A DNA stretch of 64,000 bases, from the NCBI GenBank assembly GCA_963750495.1, contig CAVVQV010000017.1:62001-126000 (forward strand). The letters run 5' to 3'. The notes beneath the pieces are model-generated. The model did not search any database and was not told the DNA's origin. It saw only the letters and a program-made list of their open reading frames with translations. Positions 53,211 to 63,451 of this stretch are shown here, one piece after another (position 1 is the stretch's first letter; every line of letters begins with the position of its first letter). Source of the stretch: JANLYC01 sp963750495 (lineage in GTDB: Bacteria; Actinomycetota; Actinomycetes; Propionibacteriales; Nocardioidaceae). A program made the translations under genes and the position numbers.

Positions 53211-54608
53211 TCAGATCTTGGTCGAGGCCTCCGTCAACACCGAGCGGAGGATCTGCTCGATCTCGTCGAAGTGCTGCTGGTCGCAGATCAGTGGGGGCGA
53301 GAGCTGGATGACGGGGTCGCCGCGGTCGTCGGCCCGGCAGTACAGGCCGGCGGAGTACAGCGCCTTGGACAGGAACCCACGCAGCAGCTTCTCGGCCTCG
53401 TCGTCGTTGAAGGTCTCCTTCGTCGCCTTGTCCTTGACGAGCTCGATGCCGTAGAAGTACCCGTCACCGCGGACGTCACCGACAATCGGGAGGTCGTAGA
53501 GCTTCTCGAGCGTGTTGCGGAAGGCGTCCTGGTTGGCCAGCACGTTTTCGTTGATGTGCTCGCGTTCGAAGATGTCGAGGTTGGCCATGGCAACCGCGGT
53601 CGAGACGGGGTGACCGCCGAACGTGTAGCCGTGCATGAAGGACGCGTCGCCCTTCGAGAAGGGCTCGAACAACCTGTCGGTCGCGATCATCGCCCCGAGC
53701 GGCGCGTAACCGGACGTCAGGCCCTTGGCGCAGGTGATCATGTCGGGCTGGTAGCCGTAGCGCTCGGCGCCGAACATGTGCCCGAGGCGGCCGAAGGCGC
53801 AGATGACCTCGTCGCTGACGAGGAGCACGTCGTACTCGTCGCAGATCTCGCGTACGCGCTGGAAGTACCCAGGCGGCGGCGGGAAGCAGCCGCCGGCGTT
53901 CTGGACCGGCTCGAGGAAGACGGCGGCGACGGTGTCGGCGCCCTCGTTCTCGATGGCCACGGCGATCTGGTCAGCGGCCCAGCGACCGAAGGCCTCGGGG
54001 TCGTCGCCATGGATGGGGGCGCGGTAGATGTTGGTGTTGGGCACGCGGAACGTACTCGGGACGAGCGGCTCGAACATCGCCTTGAGCTCGGGCAGACCCG
54101 TGATCGACAACGCGCCCTGGGTGGTCCCGTGGTACGCGATCGCCCGGCTGATCACCTTGTGCTTGCCAGGCTTGCCGGTCATCTTGAAGTACTGCTTCGC
54201 CAGCTTCCACGCAGTCTCGACCGCCTCGCCGCCTCCGGTCGTGAAGAAGACCCGGTTGAGGTCACCAGGGGCGTAGGACGCCATCCGCTGGGCAAGCTCG
54301 ATGGCGTTCGGGTGCGCGTAGGACCACAGCGGCATGAACGCCAGCTGCTGGGTCTGCCGCGCGGCGGCCTCGGCGAGCTCGGTTCGGCCGTGGCCGAGCT
54401 GGCTCACGAACAAGCCGGCGAGCGCGTCGAGATAGCGCTTGCCGTGCGCGTCATAGATGTACGGTCCCTCGCCGCGCACGATGATTGGGACGTCGGCATT
54501 CTCGTACGACGACATGCGGGTGAAGTGCATCCACAGGTGGTCACGCGCAGACTGTTGGAGGGCAGCATGGTCCAGTGCGGTGCTGTCGAGTCTCTGGTCG
54601 ATCGTCAT
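53211..54608 (-). CDS. class III PLP aminotransferase, putrescine/omega-amine type
   Basis: This 465-residue enzyme starts at ATG 54608. The PLP lysine is Lys295 (ITCAKGLTSGYAPLG), and the Schiff-base environment is LLVSDEVICAFGRLGHMFG. FFTTGGGEAVETAWKLAKQY and MHGYTFGGHPVSTAVAMANL follow the omega-amino-acid:pyruvate/putrescine aminotransferase pattern (SpuC/YgjG-like). It would convert putrescine or a related diamine to its aldehyde, the substrate of the aldehyde dehydrogenase at 63.5 kb. A good promoter precedes it and a terminator follows, so it is probably monocistronic. Confidence 0.88.
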   Translation of the reverse strand: MTIDQRLDSTALDHAALQQSARDHLWMHFTRMSSYENADVPIIVRGEGPYIYDAHGKRYLDALAGLFVSQLGHGRTELAEAAARQTQQLAFMPLWSYAHPNAIELAQRMASYAPGDLNRVFFTTGGGEAVETAWKLAKQYFKMTGKPGKHKVISRAIAYHGTTQGALSITGLPELKAMFEPLVPSTFRVPNTNIYRAPIHGDDPEAFGRWAADQIAVAIENEGADTVAAVFLEPVQNAGGCFPPPPGYFQRVREICDEYDVLLVSDEVICAFGRLGHMFGAERYGYQPDMITCAKGLTSGYAPLGAMIATDRLFEPFSKGDASFMHGYTFGGHPVSTAVAMANLDIFEREHINENVLANQDAFRNTLEKLYDLPIVGDVRGDGYFYGIELVKDKATKETFNDDEAEKLLRGFLSKALYSAGLYCRADDRGDPVIQLSPPLICDQQHFDEIEQILRSVLTEASTKI

Positions 54609-54674
54609 GGCGGTCAGTCTGCCGTATCGCCAAACGTCTAGGCAAGTGAATCCGTGGCCAGACTCCGGATCGCG

Positions 54675-54717
54675 GTGATACTGCGTGGTTGAAGACACGT
54701 CAAACGACGAAATCCGT
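54675..54717 (-). promoter_or_regulatory. aminotransferase promoter with adjacent candidate operator
   Basis: On the minus strand TTGACG (54703-54698), 17 bases, then TATCAC (54680-54675) form a good sigma-70-type promoter. Directly upstream of the -35, the plus-strand sequence ACGACGAAATCCGT (54704-54717) is close to ACGACGAAATGCGT at 63438-63451 before the aldehyde dehydrogenase. A site at this position, about 36-50 bases before the start of transcription, suits an activator. Confidence 0.6.
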
Positions 54718-54837
54718 TGCGTGCCCGGTCTGTCCAGGTCCTGATCGACCCGCAGGCAACCGAACGCCGTGGCCAGCGGGTCCTGATGGGTGAGGGAAGC
54801 CGGAACAGAGCGCAGCTGGGCACGAGAGGATGACGCG

Positions 54838-55380
54838 GTGATCGATCGGGGGAGCACGCGCGAGACGTTCGAGGACTTCGTGACGGCGCGATCGGTTGGC
54901 CTGCTCCGCACGGCCTACCTGCTGACGCAGGACAGCCATCTCGCCGAGGACCTGGTCCAGACCGCGCTGGCCAAGGCCTGGCGGTCCTGGGGACGGGTCC
55001 AGACGAGCCCCGACGCCTACGTGCGCAAGATCCTCGTCAACACCTATTCCTCCTGGTGGCGTCGGAAGTGGAACGGGGAACATCCGACCGATGACCTTCC
55101 TGACACCGAGCAGCACGCGAACGATCCGGCCGACCGCGGTACGACGCATGACGTACGAACCGCCCTGGCCCGGCTGCCCAGACGACAGCGCGCCGTGGTC
55201 GTGCTCCGGTTCTTCGAGGACCTGAGCGAGGCCGAGACGGCGCGCCTGCTCGAGTGCAGCGTCGGCACGGTCAAGAGCCAGTCCAGCAAGGCACTGGCCA
55301 AGCTGCGGGTCGATCCGAGTCTGGCCGTTGCTGATGACGACACGCGCCCAAGCCGTGACAACGAGGGGGTAGTCCGATGA
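54838..55380 (+). CDS. ECF-type RNA polymerase sigma factor (SigE family)
   Basis: This 180-residue protein starts at GTG 54838 behind GAGAGGA; extension to 54790 is less likely. Region 2 (FEDFVTARSVGLLRTAYLLTQD, LAEDLVQTALAKAW) and region 4 (ALARLPRRQRAVVVLRFFED, LSEAETARLLECSVGTVKSQ) are complete. The SigE-family pattern has a short linker. It overlaps the next gene, a membrane protein, by four bases. That protein may act as its regulator. The target promoters are unknown. Confidence 0.9.
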   Translation: MIDRGSTRETFEDFVTARSVGLLRTAYLLTQDSHLAEDLVQTALAKAWRSWGRVQTSPDAYVRKILVNTYSSWWRRKWNGEHPTDDLPDTEQHANDPADRGTTHDVRTALARLPRRQRAVVVLRFFEDLSEAETARLLECSVGTVKSQSSKALAKLRVDPSLAVADDDTRPSRDNEGVVR

Positions 55381-56396
55381 ACATCGATGAGCTCAAGCAG
55401 ACGCTGACCGAGGTCGCTGACGAGGTCGACGACCGAGGGGGACTCGACCGGCTGACGGGTGTCGATCACAAGGTCACGGCCAGACGACGCACCGCGGCAG
55501 TCGGCATGACGCTGGCTGCGGTGATCACCGCAGTCGCGGTGGCGATCGTGCCCACCGTGCTCGACGGGTCGGACAGCACATCGCCCGCTGACCAGACCGG
55601 CAAGCAGACCTCGTCGCTTCCCACGATCACCGACCGGGGCACGACCTTCTACACCTCACCGGGCGGAGCAGCACTGCTCGGCCACGTGGTGTCCGAACCC
55701 GGCCAGCGCGAGGTCTCCTTCACGTTCACCCCGGACACCCTCAACCTCACATGGGAGCAGTTCTGCTGGGATCCGAACCGGGCCGGCGGTGAGCACGGCG
55801 CCGAGTACAGCACCTTCGTCAACGGCCATCCCCTCGGTGGGTCCACGTGTGCAGGCGGACCGGACGGCCCGATCTCGGGCACCTCGTCGTTCGGTTCCGG
55901 GTCCCCGCGCAGCAACGGCTCGGGATGGGCTGGGCTCGGTGTCCGGGTGGGCAAGCCGTCCACCTTCACCGTGCGGATCACGAAGCACGCCGATCACTCG
56001 GTTGCCTCTCAGCTCGGCGCAGCGATCTACGCACATGCACCTCAGGTGCACGACGCGGGAGTCTGGTACGACCAGCAGGTCGTCTACCTCGGCCACACGT
56101 ACGAGGCCGCGGCGGTGAGCTCGGCCGCGTTGTCCGGCCGGCTCACGCGAGCGTCCGCCGACCTTCCACCCTCTGACACGAAGCTCTACGTCTTCCTGGG
56201 CGTGACGCACCTGAAGGGGCAGCTCCAGCTTGGCTCGGGTGGTGGCAGCGGCATGAACCTGGCCCGTGGCAGTCTCGGTGGTGGCACCGGAGACCTCGTC
56301 GACTCCGATCAAGGCTCTGTCACGGTGTCGGGGTCGAGCAAGGACGGCAAGTCAACGGGCACGATCTACGTCGTTGTCTACCAACGGGTGACGTAG
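55377..56396 (+). CDS. membrane-anchored protein downstream of ECF sigma factor
   Basis: This 339-residue protein overlaps the sigma gene (ATGA). A cytoplasmic N-terminus of about 40 residues (IDELKQTLTEVADEVDDRGG) precedes a membrane helix (about 43-63, TAAVGMTLAAVITAVAVAIV) and a large extracytoplasmic domain rich in Gly, Ser and Asp. No zinc-binding HxxxCxxC anti-sigma motif is present. The arrangement suggests a non-classical anti-sigma factor or a sigma-controlled surface protein. I do not recognise a named family for the outer domain. Confidence 0.7.
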   Translation: MNIDELKQTLTEVADEVDDRGGLDRLTGVDHKVTARRRTAAVGMTLAAVITAVAVAIVPTVLDGSDSTSPADQTGKQTSSLPTITDRGTTFYTSPGGAALLGHVVSEPGQREVSFTFTPDTLNLTWEQFCWDPNRAGGEHGAEYSTFVNGHPLGGSTCAGGPDGPISGTSSFGSGSPRSNGSGWAGLGVRVGKPSTFTVRITKHADHSVASQLGAAIYAHAPQVHDAGVWYDQQVVYLGHTYEAAAVSSAALSGRLTRASADLPPSDTKLYVFLGVTHLKGQLQLGSGGGSGMNLARGSLGGGTGDLVDSDQGSVTVSGSSKDGKSTGTIYVVVYQRVT

Positions 56397-56411
56397 GGCG
56401 CCGATCTGTTT

Positions 56412-57666
56412 ATGGTGAAGTATGCGTTTCCCGTCGAGTCCGACTTGAGTCCTGCCGCGCAGGTTCAGGCTGCGCGTCCTCGGTTATCACGCCTCGCGTG
56501 ACCTGGTCCCGCTGTACAGCGTCTACGCGCTGCTGTTCGGAGACCACGGCGTCTCGACGGGTCAGATCTCGACGCTCTTCATCATCTGGTCGCTGACCTC
56601 CTTCGTCTTCGAGGTGCCCTCCGGCGCCTGGGCCGACACCATCGACCGGCGTCTCCTGCTGGTCGTGTCGGCGGTGGTCTACGCCGGCGCGTTCAGCGCC
56701 TGGATGCTGCTGCCGACCTACACCGGCTATGCCCTCGGGTTCGTCCTGTGGGGGCTCTCGAGCGCCCTGATGTCGGGCACCTTCGAGTCGGCGCTGTACG
56801 ACGAGCTCGTCCTTCGGGGAGCCGATGCGGCGTACCCGGGCCTCATCGGATGGGCCCACTCCACCGCGATGATGGCCAACCTCGTGGCGACCCTGGCGGC
56901 AGCACCGTTGATCGCGCTCGGTGGCTATGGCCTCGTCGGCTGGACGTCGGTGGCGATCGCCGGCGGGCAGGCGGTGCTGGCCGCGACCTTGCCTTTCTCG
57001 CCGTCGGCACGGAAACCGAACCGGTCGCACCATCTCTTGGCCAAGACAGAAGCGTTGGCGGCGCGGTACGTCGCGATGCTGCGTGCAGGCATCCGGGAGG
57101 CGTCGAGGTCGGTCGACGTCCGTCGTGTCGTCCTGCTCTCCTCGCTGCTGGTCGGGCTGACTGCCTACGACGAGTACTTTCCACTGGTCGCCAAGGACCA
57201 CGGTGTCTCGACGTCGACGATCCCGCTGCTCATCGGGATGGCCGTCGTGGGGCAGGTCGTGGGTACCGCCCTGGCCGGGCGGACGGCCGGGATGAGCTCT
57301 CGCACGATCGCCGTCGTGGTCGTGGCCGGTGGCGGTCTGATCTCGCTCGGCGCGCTGGTCTGGCCGTACGCCGGGTTCGTCGCCATCGCAGTCGGCTACG
57401 GGCTGCTGAACAACACCATGATCGTCGCCGAGGCCCGGCTCCAGCAGGTGATCGCCGGTCCGGCTCGGGCGACGGTCACGTCGGTGTACGGGTTCGCGAC
57501 CGAGGTGGTGGCGCTGGCTGTCTACGGGAGCTTCGCCGCGGCAGCCGGTTTCGTGTCCGTGCCCAGGCTCGTGGCGCTGCTCGGCATTCCGATCGTGGTC
57601 ATCGCGTGGTCCGTCGGGCGGTGGTTCCCCGGACCGCCGAGGCGGCCGGCGGTCGAGGCGGGGTGA
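56412..57666 (+). CDS. MFS transporter, N-terminal frameshift
   Basis: From about 56455 the frame encodes a typical MFS permease: LGYHASRDLVPLYSVYALLF (helix 1), FEVPSGAWADTIDRRLLLV (loop 2-3 motif), FVLWGLSSALMSGTFESALY and later helices through IPIVVIAWSVGRW. The only usual start codon in that frame before helix 2 is ATG 56422, which runs into TGA 56446. ATG 56412 in another frame (MVKYAFPVESDLSPAAQ) would join it after a one-base shift at about 56455-56490. The substrate is unknown. A GTG start at 56614 would lose two helices. Confidence 0.7.
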
Positions 57667-57682
57667 TCTCGACAGGCTCGAC

Positions 57683-57734
57683 CAGCGGGGTGGGCTTGAT
57701 CAGCGGGGTGGGCTTGATCAGCGGGTGGGCTTGA

Positions 57735-57741
<7 letters not shown>
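57683..57741 (+). repeat. 18-bp tandem repeat between converging genes
   Basis: CAGCGGGGTGGGCTTGAT occurs at 57683 and 57701, then as a 17-base version at 57719, followed by CAGCGG. The last part contains the acyl-CoA dehydrogenase stop codon (57735-57737). The preceding CTCGACAGGCTCGACCAG resembles the inverted repeat arm at 53100-53116. Confidence 0.9.
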
Positions 57742-58972
<1,231 letters not shown>

Positions 58973-59119
58973 GATCGCTCCAGAGGTCGAGCAGTGGATG
59001 CCTTCACCTTAGAGGGAACGACTCCCGGTGACGCGTACGGTCGGCTCCGCGGGCAGCGACACGGCGAGCCCGGATGGCATCGCGTGCGCCCAGGGGTTGC
59101 CGCCCAGTAGGGTGCCGAT

Positions 59120-60232
59120 GTGGCGACGACGACCGACGGGGGTCACGATGCCGACACGGCCTCTTCCGACGCTGCCCATGCGGCCGTCGACCTTGCCGGG
59201 CTGACCCGTCGCTTTGGCTCCGTGACGGCCGTCGACGACATCGATCTGACGATCCGCGACGGCGAGTTCTTCTCGATGCTCGGGCCGTCCGGCTCCGGCA
59301 AGACCACGGTATTGCGGATGATCGCAGGCTTCGAGATGCCCGATGCCGGCACGGTCCGGCTCGACGGTGTCGACGTCACCCGCCAGGCGCCGTTCGAACG
59401 CAACGTCAACACCGTCTTCCAGGACTATGCGCTGTTCCCGCACATGAACGTGCGCGACAACGTCGGCTACGGGCTGCGCGTGCGGGGCGTTGCCAAAGCC
59501 AGGCGTCGCGAGCTTGCCGACGCTGCCCTGGCCAAGGTCCGGCTCGACTCCCACGGTGATCGCAAAGCCAGCCAGCTGTCGGGCGGTCAGCGGCAGCGGG
59601 TCGCGCTCGCACGCGCCTTGGTGATCGAGCCGAAGGTGCTGCTGCTCGACGAGCCGCTGGGCGCGCTCGACCTGAAGCTCCGTGAAGAGATGCAGATCGA
59701 GCTCAAGGTCCTGCAGCGGGACGTGGGTATCACCTTCGTGTTCGTGACGCACGATCAAGACGAAGCGTTGACCATGAGTGACCGGATCGCCGTCTTCAAC
59801 AACGGACACATCGAACAGATCGGGACAGCTGCAGAGATCTACGAACAGCCGGCCAGCGCCTTCGTCGCCGGCTTCGTCGGCACCAGCAACCTCATCACCG
59901 GTGCCGCGGCCAAGACCTTGTTCGGGAACGAGGGCACGTTCAGCGTGCGACCCGAGAAGATCCACATCGACACTGATCTGCAGAAACCGGAAGATCCCGG
60001 CTTCACGTCGGTCAGGGGAACCGTGGCGGAGGTGGTCTACGCGGGCGCGTCCACCCGCTTCATCGTCGACCTCGACGCCGGAGCACGACTCGTGGCGGTG
60101 CAGCAGAACCTGCAGTCGTCATCGATGGACGTGCTCGACTACCGCGACAAGCAGGTGCGGCTCAGCTGGCGCGCTGAGCACTGCGTCGCGATCGACGATC
60201 ATCCCAGCCGCTCTACGTTGGAGGACTCATGA
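59120..60232 (+). CDS. potA: polyamine ABC transporter ATP-binding protein PotA (second system)
   Basis: This 370-residue protein starts at GTG 59120. It has Walker A GPSGSGKTT, FQDYALFPHMNV (Q-loop), LSGGQRQRVALARAL, VLLLDEPLGALDLKLREEM and VTHDQDEALTMSDRIAVFNN, then a TOBE domain (FVGTSNLITG, FSVRPEKIHI). It overlaps potD2 by four bases. In contrast to the first system, the order here is A-D-B-C. No promoter consensus was found in the 147 bases before it. Confidence 0.92.
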   Translation: MATTTDGGHDADTASSDAAHAAVDLAGLTRRFGSVTAVDDIDLTIRDGEFFSMLGPSGSGKTTVLRMIAGFEMPDAGTVRLDGVDVTRQAPFERNVNTVFQDYALFPHMNVRDNVGYGLRVRGVAKARRRELADAALAKVRLDSHGDRKASQLSGGQRQRVALARALVIEPKVLLLDEPLGALDLKLREEMQIELKVLQRDVGITFVFVTHDQDEALTMSDRIAVFNNGHIEQIGTAAEIYEQPASAFVAGFVGTSNLITGAAAKTLFGNEGTFSVRPEKIHIDTDLQKPEDPGFTSVRGTVAEVVYAGASTRFIVDLDAGARLVAVQQNLQSSSMDVLDYRDKQVRLSWRAEHCVAIDDHPSRSTLEDS

Positions 60233-61452
60233 CCGCAACACACCCACGACGGCTCGGTCGTCGTACCGGCACGCTCGCCGTGCTCGCTTCGCTGGCCCTG
60301 GTCGTCAGCGCCTGCGGCACCTCGAGCAGCGACAACACCTCGTCTCAACCGGGAGCCGGCGGTTTCAAGGCTCCTGACATCCCGATGGTCTCGTCCGTGG
60401 GCAAGGGTGAGGGGAAGCTCAACGTGCTGGCCTGGCCGGGGTACGCCGAGTCCGGCAAGAACGACCCCGGCGTCGACTGGGTGACGCCGTTCGAGCAGAA
60501 GACCGGCTGCCAGGTCAACGTCAAGGAGTTCGGCACCTCCGACGAAGCGGTCAGCCTGATGCACACCGGCGGCTACGACGTCGTGTCCGCGTCCGGCGAT
60601 GCAACGCTGCGGCTCATCTCGGCTGGCGACGTGCAACCGATCAACACTGACCTCGTGCCGAACTACACCGACATCTCTGCGTTCCTGAAGGACAAGGACT
60701 TCAACAGCGTCGACGGCCAGATGTGGGGGATCCCGCACGGGTGGGGTGCCAACCTGCTGATGTACAACAAGGACGTCGTCAAGCCGGCCCCGACCGACTG
60801 GAACGCCGTGTTCGATGTCCCCAAGTCCTATGCCGGCAAGGTGACCGCGTATGACTCGCCCATCTACATCGCCGACGCTGCGCTCTACTTGATGAACACC
60901 CAGGCGAGCCTCGCCATCAAGAACCCCTACGCGCTCGACCAGCGTCAGCTTCAGGCGGCCGTCGACGTGCTCAAGAAGCAGAAGGAAAGTATCGGCGAGT
61001 ACTGGTCGGACTACACCAAGGAGGTGCAGGCCTTCAAGAGCGGATCGACGGCCATCGGGACCACGTGGCAGGTGATTGCCAACCTGACGAAGGAGGACGC
61101 CCCCGTTGCCACGGTGTTCCCGCAGGGCGGTTCGACCGGCTGGTCCGACACCTGGATGGTCACGTCCAAGGACGACCACGTGAACTGCGCATACTTGTGG
61201 CTGGACTGGATCGCGAGTCCCAAGGTGCAGGCGCAGGTGGCGGAGTGGTTCGGCGAGGCGCCGGCCAACCCGAAGGCCTGTGATTTCACCAGTGAGGGCT
61301 TCTGCAGCAACTACCACGTCAGCGATGCGGCGTACGCCGCAAAGATCTTCTACTGGGTCACGCCCATCAAGGAATGTCTGGACGGGCGTACTGACGTCGA
61401 CTGCACGGACTACAACGCGTGGACGGACGCGTGGACCGAGATCAAGGGCTGA
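60229..61452 (+). CDS. potD: polyamine ABC transporter substrate-binding lipoprotein (second system)
   Basis: This 407-residue protein has a lipoprotein signal (TLAVLASLALVVSACG, lipid Cys at about 26). The mature domain contains KLNVLAWPGYAESGKNDPGV, PHGWGANLLMYNKD and the Trp- and Asp-rich C-terminus (CTDYNAWTDAWTEIKG). It differs strongly from the first PotD, so the two systems likely differ in ligand (for example putrescine versus spermidine or another cation). It sits outside the membrane and is followed by potB2. Confidence 0.9.
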   Translation: MTATHPRRLGRRTGTLAVLASLALVVSACGTSSSDNTSSQPGAGGFKAPDIPMVSSVGKGEGKLNVLAWPGYAESGKNDPGVDWVTPFEQKTGCQVNVKEFGTSDEAVSLMHTGGYDVVSASGDATLRLISAGDVQPINTDLVPNYTDISAFLKDKDFNSVDGQMWGIPHGWGANLLMYNKDVVKPAPTDWNAVFDVPKSYAGKVTAYDSPIYIADAALYLMNTQASLAIKNPYALDQRQLQAAVDVLKKQKESIGEYWSDYTKEVQAFKSGSTAIGTTWQVIANLTKEDAPVATVFPQGGSTGWSDTWMVTSKDDHVNCAYLWLDWIASPKVQAQVAEWFGEAPANPKACDFTSEGFCSNYHVSDAAYAAKIFYWVTPIKECLDGRTDVDCTDYNAWTDAWTEIKG

Positions 61453-61453
61453 C

Positions 61454-62350
61454 GTGACCGAGGCCCCCGTGCCGGTGAGGCGAGAGGTCGAGCTGCCGCG
61501 GTCAACGTGGCTGCGCCGGGCCTCGGCGTTCTCGCATCGGCACGGGGGTACCCGGGTCGCCGGTCTGGTGGCAGCACCGCTGCTGTGGCTGGGGCTGATC
61601 TACCTCGTCGCGATCGTCGCGCTGTTCCTGACCGCCTTCTGGCGCGTCGACTTCGGCGTGACGGTGACCCGGGAGTGGAACCTCGACAACTTCCGCAAGC
61701 TGTACGAGCAGGATGTCTACCGCACCGTCATCGTCCGCACGATCCTGGTGGCCGCCGCTGTCACGGTGATCGACGCCGTCCTGGCGCTCCCGATGGCGTT
61801 CTACATGGCGAAGATCGCCCGACCCGTGGTCGCTCGGATCCTGGTGGTCGCGCTGTTGACGCCGTTGTGGGCCAGTTACCTGGTCAAGGCGTTCGCCTGG
61901 CGCGCCATGGTCACGCCGGGTGGCGTGCTGGAGTCGGCGTTCGGGTGGACTCCGGGCTTCGGAGTGACCTCGGTGACGATCACGTTGGCGTACCTGTGGC
62001 TCCCCTTCATGGCGCTGCCGTTGTACGCCGGTTTCTCGAAGCTGCCGGACTCGCTGCTCGAGGCGAGCAGCGACCTGGGGGCGAAGCCGACGCGTACCTT
62101 GCGGAGCATCGCCCTGCCGATGATCGTCCCGTCGCTGATCGCGGGTTCGATCTTCACGTTCTCCCTGTCGCTCGGTGACTACATCGCCGTCAAGAACGTC
62201 GGCGGCACCACCCAGATGCTGGGCAACCTCGTGTTCGACCGGCAGGCCACCGACATCCCGTTCGCGGCGGCGCTGGCCACCGTGTCGGTCTTGATCATGG
62301 TCATCTACCTCGCGCTCGTGCGGCGTACCGGCGCCTTGGAGAACTTGTGA
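61454..62350 (+). CDS. potB: polyamine ABC transporter permease PotB (second system)
   Basis: This 298-residue permease starts at GTG 61454, one base after potD2. Six helices are visible (VAGLVAAPLLWLGLIYLVAI, ILVAAAVTVIDAVLALPMAF, TITLAYLWLPFMALPLYAGF). The EAA loop is EASSDLGAKPTRTLRSIALP. Its stop overlaps the potC2 start by four bases. Confidence 0.93.
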   Translation: MTEAPVPVRREVELPRSTWLRRASAFSHRHGGTRVAGLVAAPLLWLGLIYLVAIVALFLTAFWRVDFGVTVTREWNLDNFRKLYEQDVYRTVIVRTILVAAAVTVIDAVLALPMAFYMAKIARPVVARILVVALLTPLWASYLVKAFAWRAMVTPGGVLESAFGWTPGFGVTSVTITLAYLWLPFMALPLYAGFSKLPDSLLEASSDLGAKPTRTLRSIALPMIVPSLIAGSIFTFSLSLGDYIAVKNVGGTTQMLGNLVFDRQATDIPFAAALATVSVLIMVIYLALVRRTGALENL

Positions 62351-63165
62351 GTACGCCGGGGTTCCGCCTTTCGCGCGGCAGCACCTGGGCACTGCGCGGC
62401 CTGGTCGCGCTCGTGTTGGCGTTCATCTACGTGCCGCTCGGCGTCGTCGTGATCAACTCGTTCAACTCCGACAAGACGTTCTCGTGGCCGCCCCGCAGCT
62501 TCACCCTCGAGTGGTGGCGGCGGGCCAAGGACAGCACGGGAATGATCAACGCGCTCCAGGAGTCGGTGAAGATCGGGCTCCTCGCCACGGCGATCGCGCT
62601 CGTGCTCGGCACGCTCGCGGCCTTCGCGTTGACGCGGCACCGCTTCTTCGGGCGGGAGGCCGTGTCGCTGCTGATCGTGCTGCCGATCGCCCTGCCGGGC
62701 ATCGTCACGGGCATCGCCCTGAGCAACGCGTTCACCACGATCCTCGGTGTCGGACTGTCGGTCTGGTCGCTCGTCATCGCGCATGCGACCTTCTGCATCG
62801 TGGTCGTGTTCAACAACGTGGTGGCCAGGCTGCGACGGTTGGGCGGGAACATCGAGGAAGCCTCGATGGACCTCGGGGCGACCCGGCTGACGACCTTCCG
62901 CCTCATCACGCTGCCCAACCTCGGCGGGGCGCTGGTCGCCGGCGCGCTGCTGGCCTTTGCGTTGTCGTTCGACGAGATCGTCGTCACGACGTTCACCGCA
63001 CCGGCTGACGTCCAGACGCTACCGCTGTGGATCTACAACAACCTGCTCAGCCGGCAGCAGGCGCCCATCGTCAACGTCACCGCGGCGGCGCTGATCCTGG
63101 TGTCGGTGCTGCCGATCTACCTCTCGCAGAAGATCTCCGGCGACGAGTCCGCCGGCCGGCTCTGA
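62347..63165 (+). CDS. potC: polyamine ABC transporter permease PotC (second system)
   Basis: This 272-residue permease starts at GTG 62347. Helices include LRGLVALVLAFIYVPLGVVV, IGLLATAIALVLGTLAAFAL and LLIVLPIALPGIVTGIALS. The EAA loop is EEASMDLGATRLTTFRLITL, and FDEIVVTTFTAPADVQTLP follows. It completes the second importer. A repeat-rich intergenic region with a strong hairpin follows. Confidence 0.93.
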   Translation: MSTPGFRLSRGSTWALRGLVALVLAFIYVPLGVVVINSFNSDKTFSWPPRSFTLEWWRRAKDSTGMINALQESVKIGLLATAIALVLGTLAAFALTRHRFFGREAVSLLIVLPIALPGIVTGIALSNAFTTILGVGLSVWSLVIAHATFCIVVVFNNVVARLRRLGGNIEEASMDLGATRLTTFRLITLPNLGGALVAGALLAFALSFDEIVVTTFTAPADVQTLPLWIYNNLLSRQQAPIVNVTAAALILVSVLPIYLSQKISGDESAGRL

Positions 63166-63265
63166 CCCCCCGCCCCGCGCTGACCCCCGTCCCGCGCTGC
63201 CCCTCTCGCCGGGCAGCCCCCGTCGCCGGGCTGCCCCCGTCCCGCGCTGCCCACGGTGGCTCTCC

Positions 63266-63313
63266 GTGTTTGTCTTGTGCGGTGTTTGTCTTGTGCGGTG
63301 TTTGTCTTGTGAA
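63266..63313 (+). repeat. 16-bp tandem repeat x3
   Basis: GTGTTTGTCTTGTGCG occurs at 63266 and 63282, with a third copy at 63298 ending in AA instead of CG. It is intergenic and much lower in GC than its surroundings. The third copy forms the left arm of the neighbouring hairpin. Confidence 0.95.
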
Positions 63314-63343
63314 CAAGCCACCCACTCTGTTCACAAGGCAAAC
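63300..63343 (+). terminator. 15-bp hairpin after the second pot operon
   Basis: GTTTGTCTTGTGAAC (63300-63314) pairs fully with GTTCACAAGGCAAAC (63329-63343), with one G-U pair and a 14-base loop. It could terminate the pot operon, but no U run follows. The loop plus flanking bases ACAAGCCACC (63313-63322) are complementary to GGTGGCTTGT (63363-63372), so an alternative or pseudoknotted structure is possible. Confidence 0.6.
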
Positions 63344-63437
63344 CCGCCTTGCTCTGTAGCCAGGTGGCTTGTGAACTAGGCAAACGTCGGCGCTCGGAGG
63401 CGGCGGAGGCCAGCCCTCACGAAAGCCGCGGCGTTGT

Positions 63438-63451
63438 ACGACGAAATGCGT
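63438..63451 (+). promoter_or_regulatory. candidate operator of the aldehyde dehydrogenase gene
   Basis: ACGACGAAATGCGT shares 13 of 14 bases with 54704-54717 upstream of the aminotransferase. With its flank it is a palindrome, GACG-AAATG-CGTC. It lies 94-107 bases before the aldehyde dehydrogenase start, almost the same distance as at the aminotransferase (96-109). A polyamine-responsive regulator such as the Lrp-type protein is the natural candidate. Confidence 0.5.

Noticed and set aside
53271..54641. 456-codon plus-strand frame opposite the aminotransferase
   Set aside because: The aminotransferase has all PLP motifs; this frame has none and no ribosome binding site.
63266..63313. 16-bp repeats as a CRISPR array or iteron origin
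   Set aside because: There is no spacer sequence, no rep gene and only three copies.
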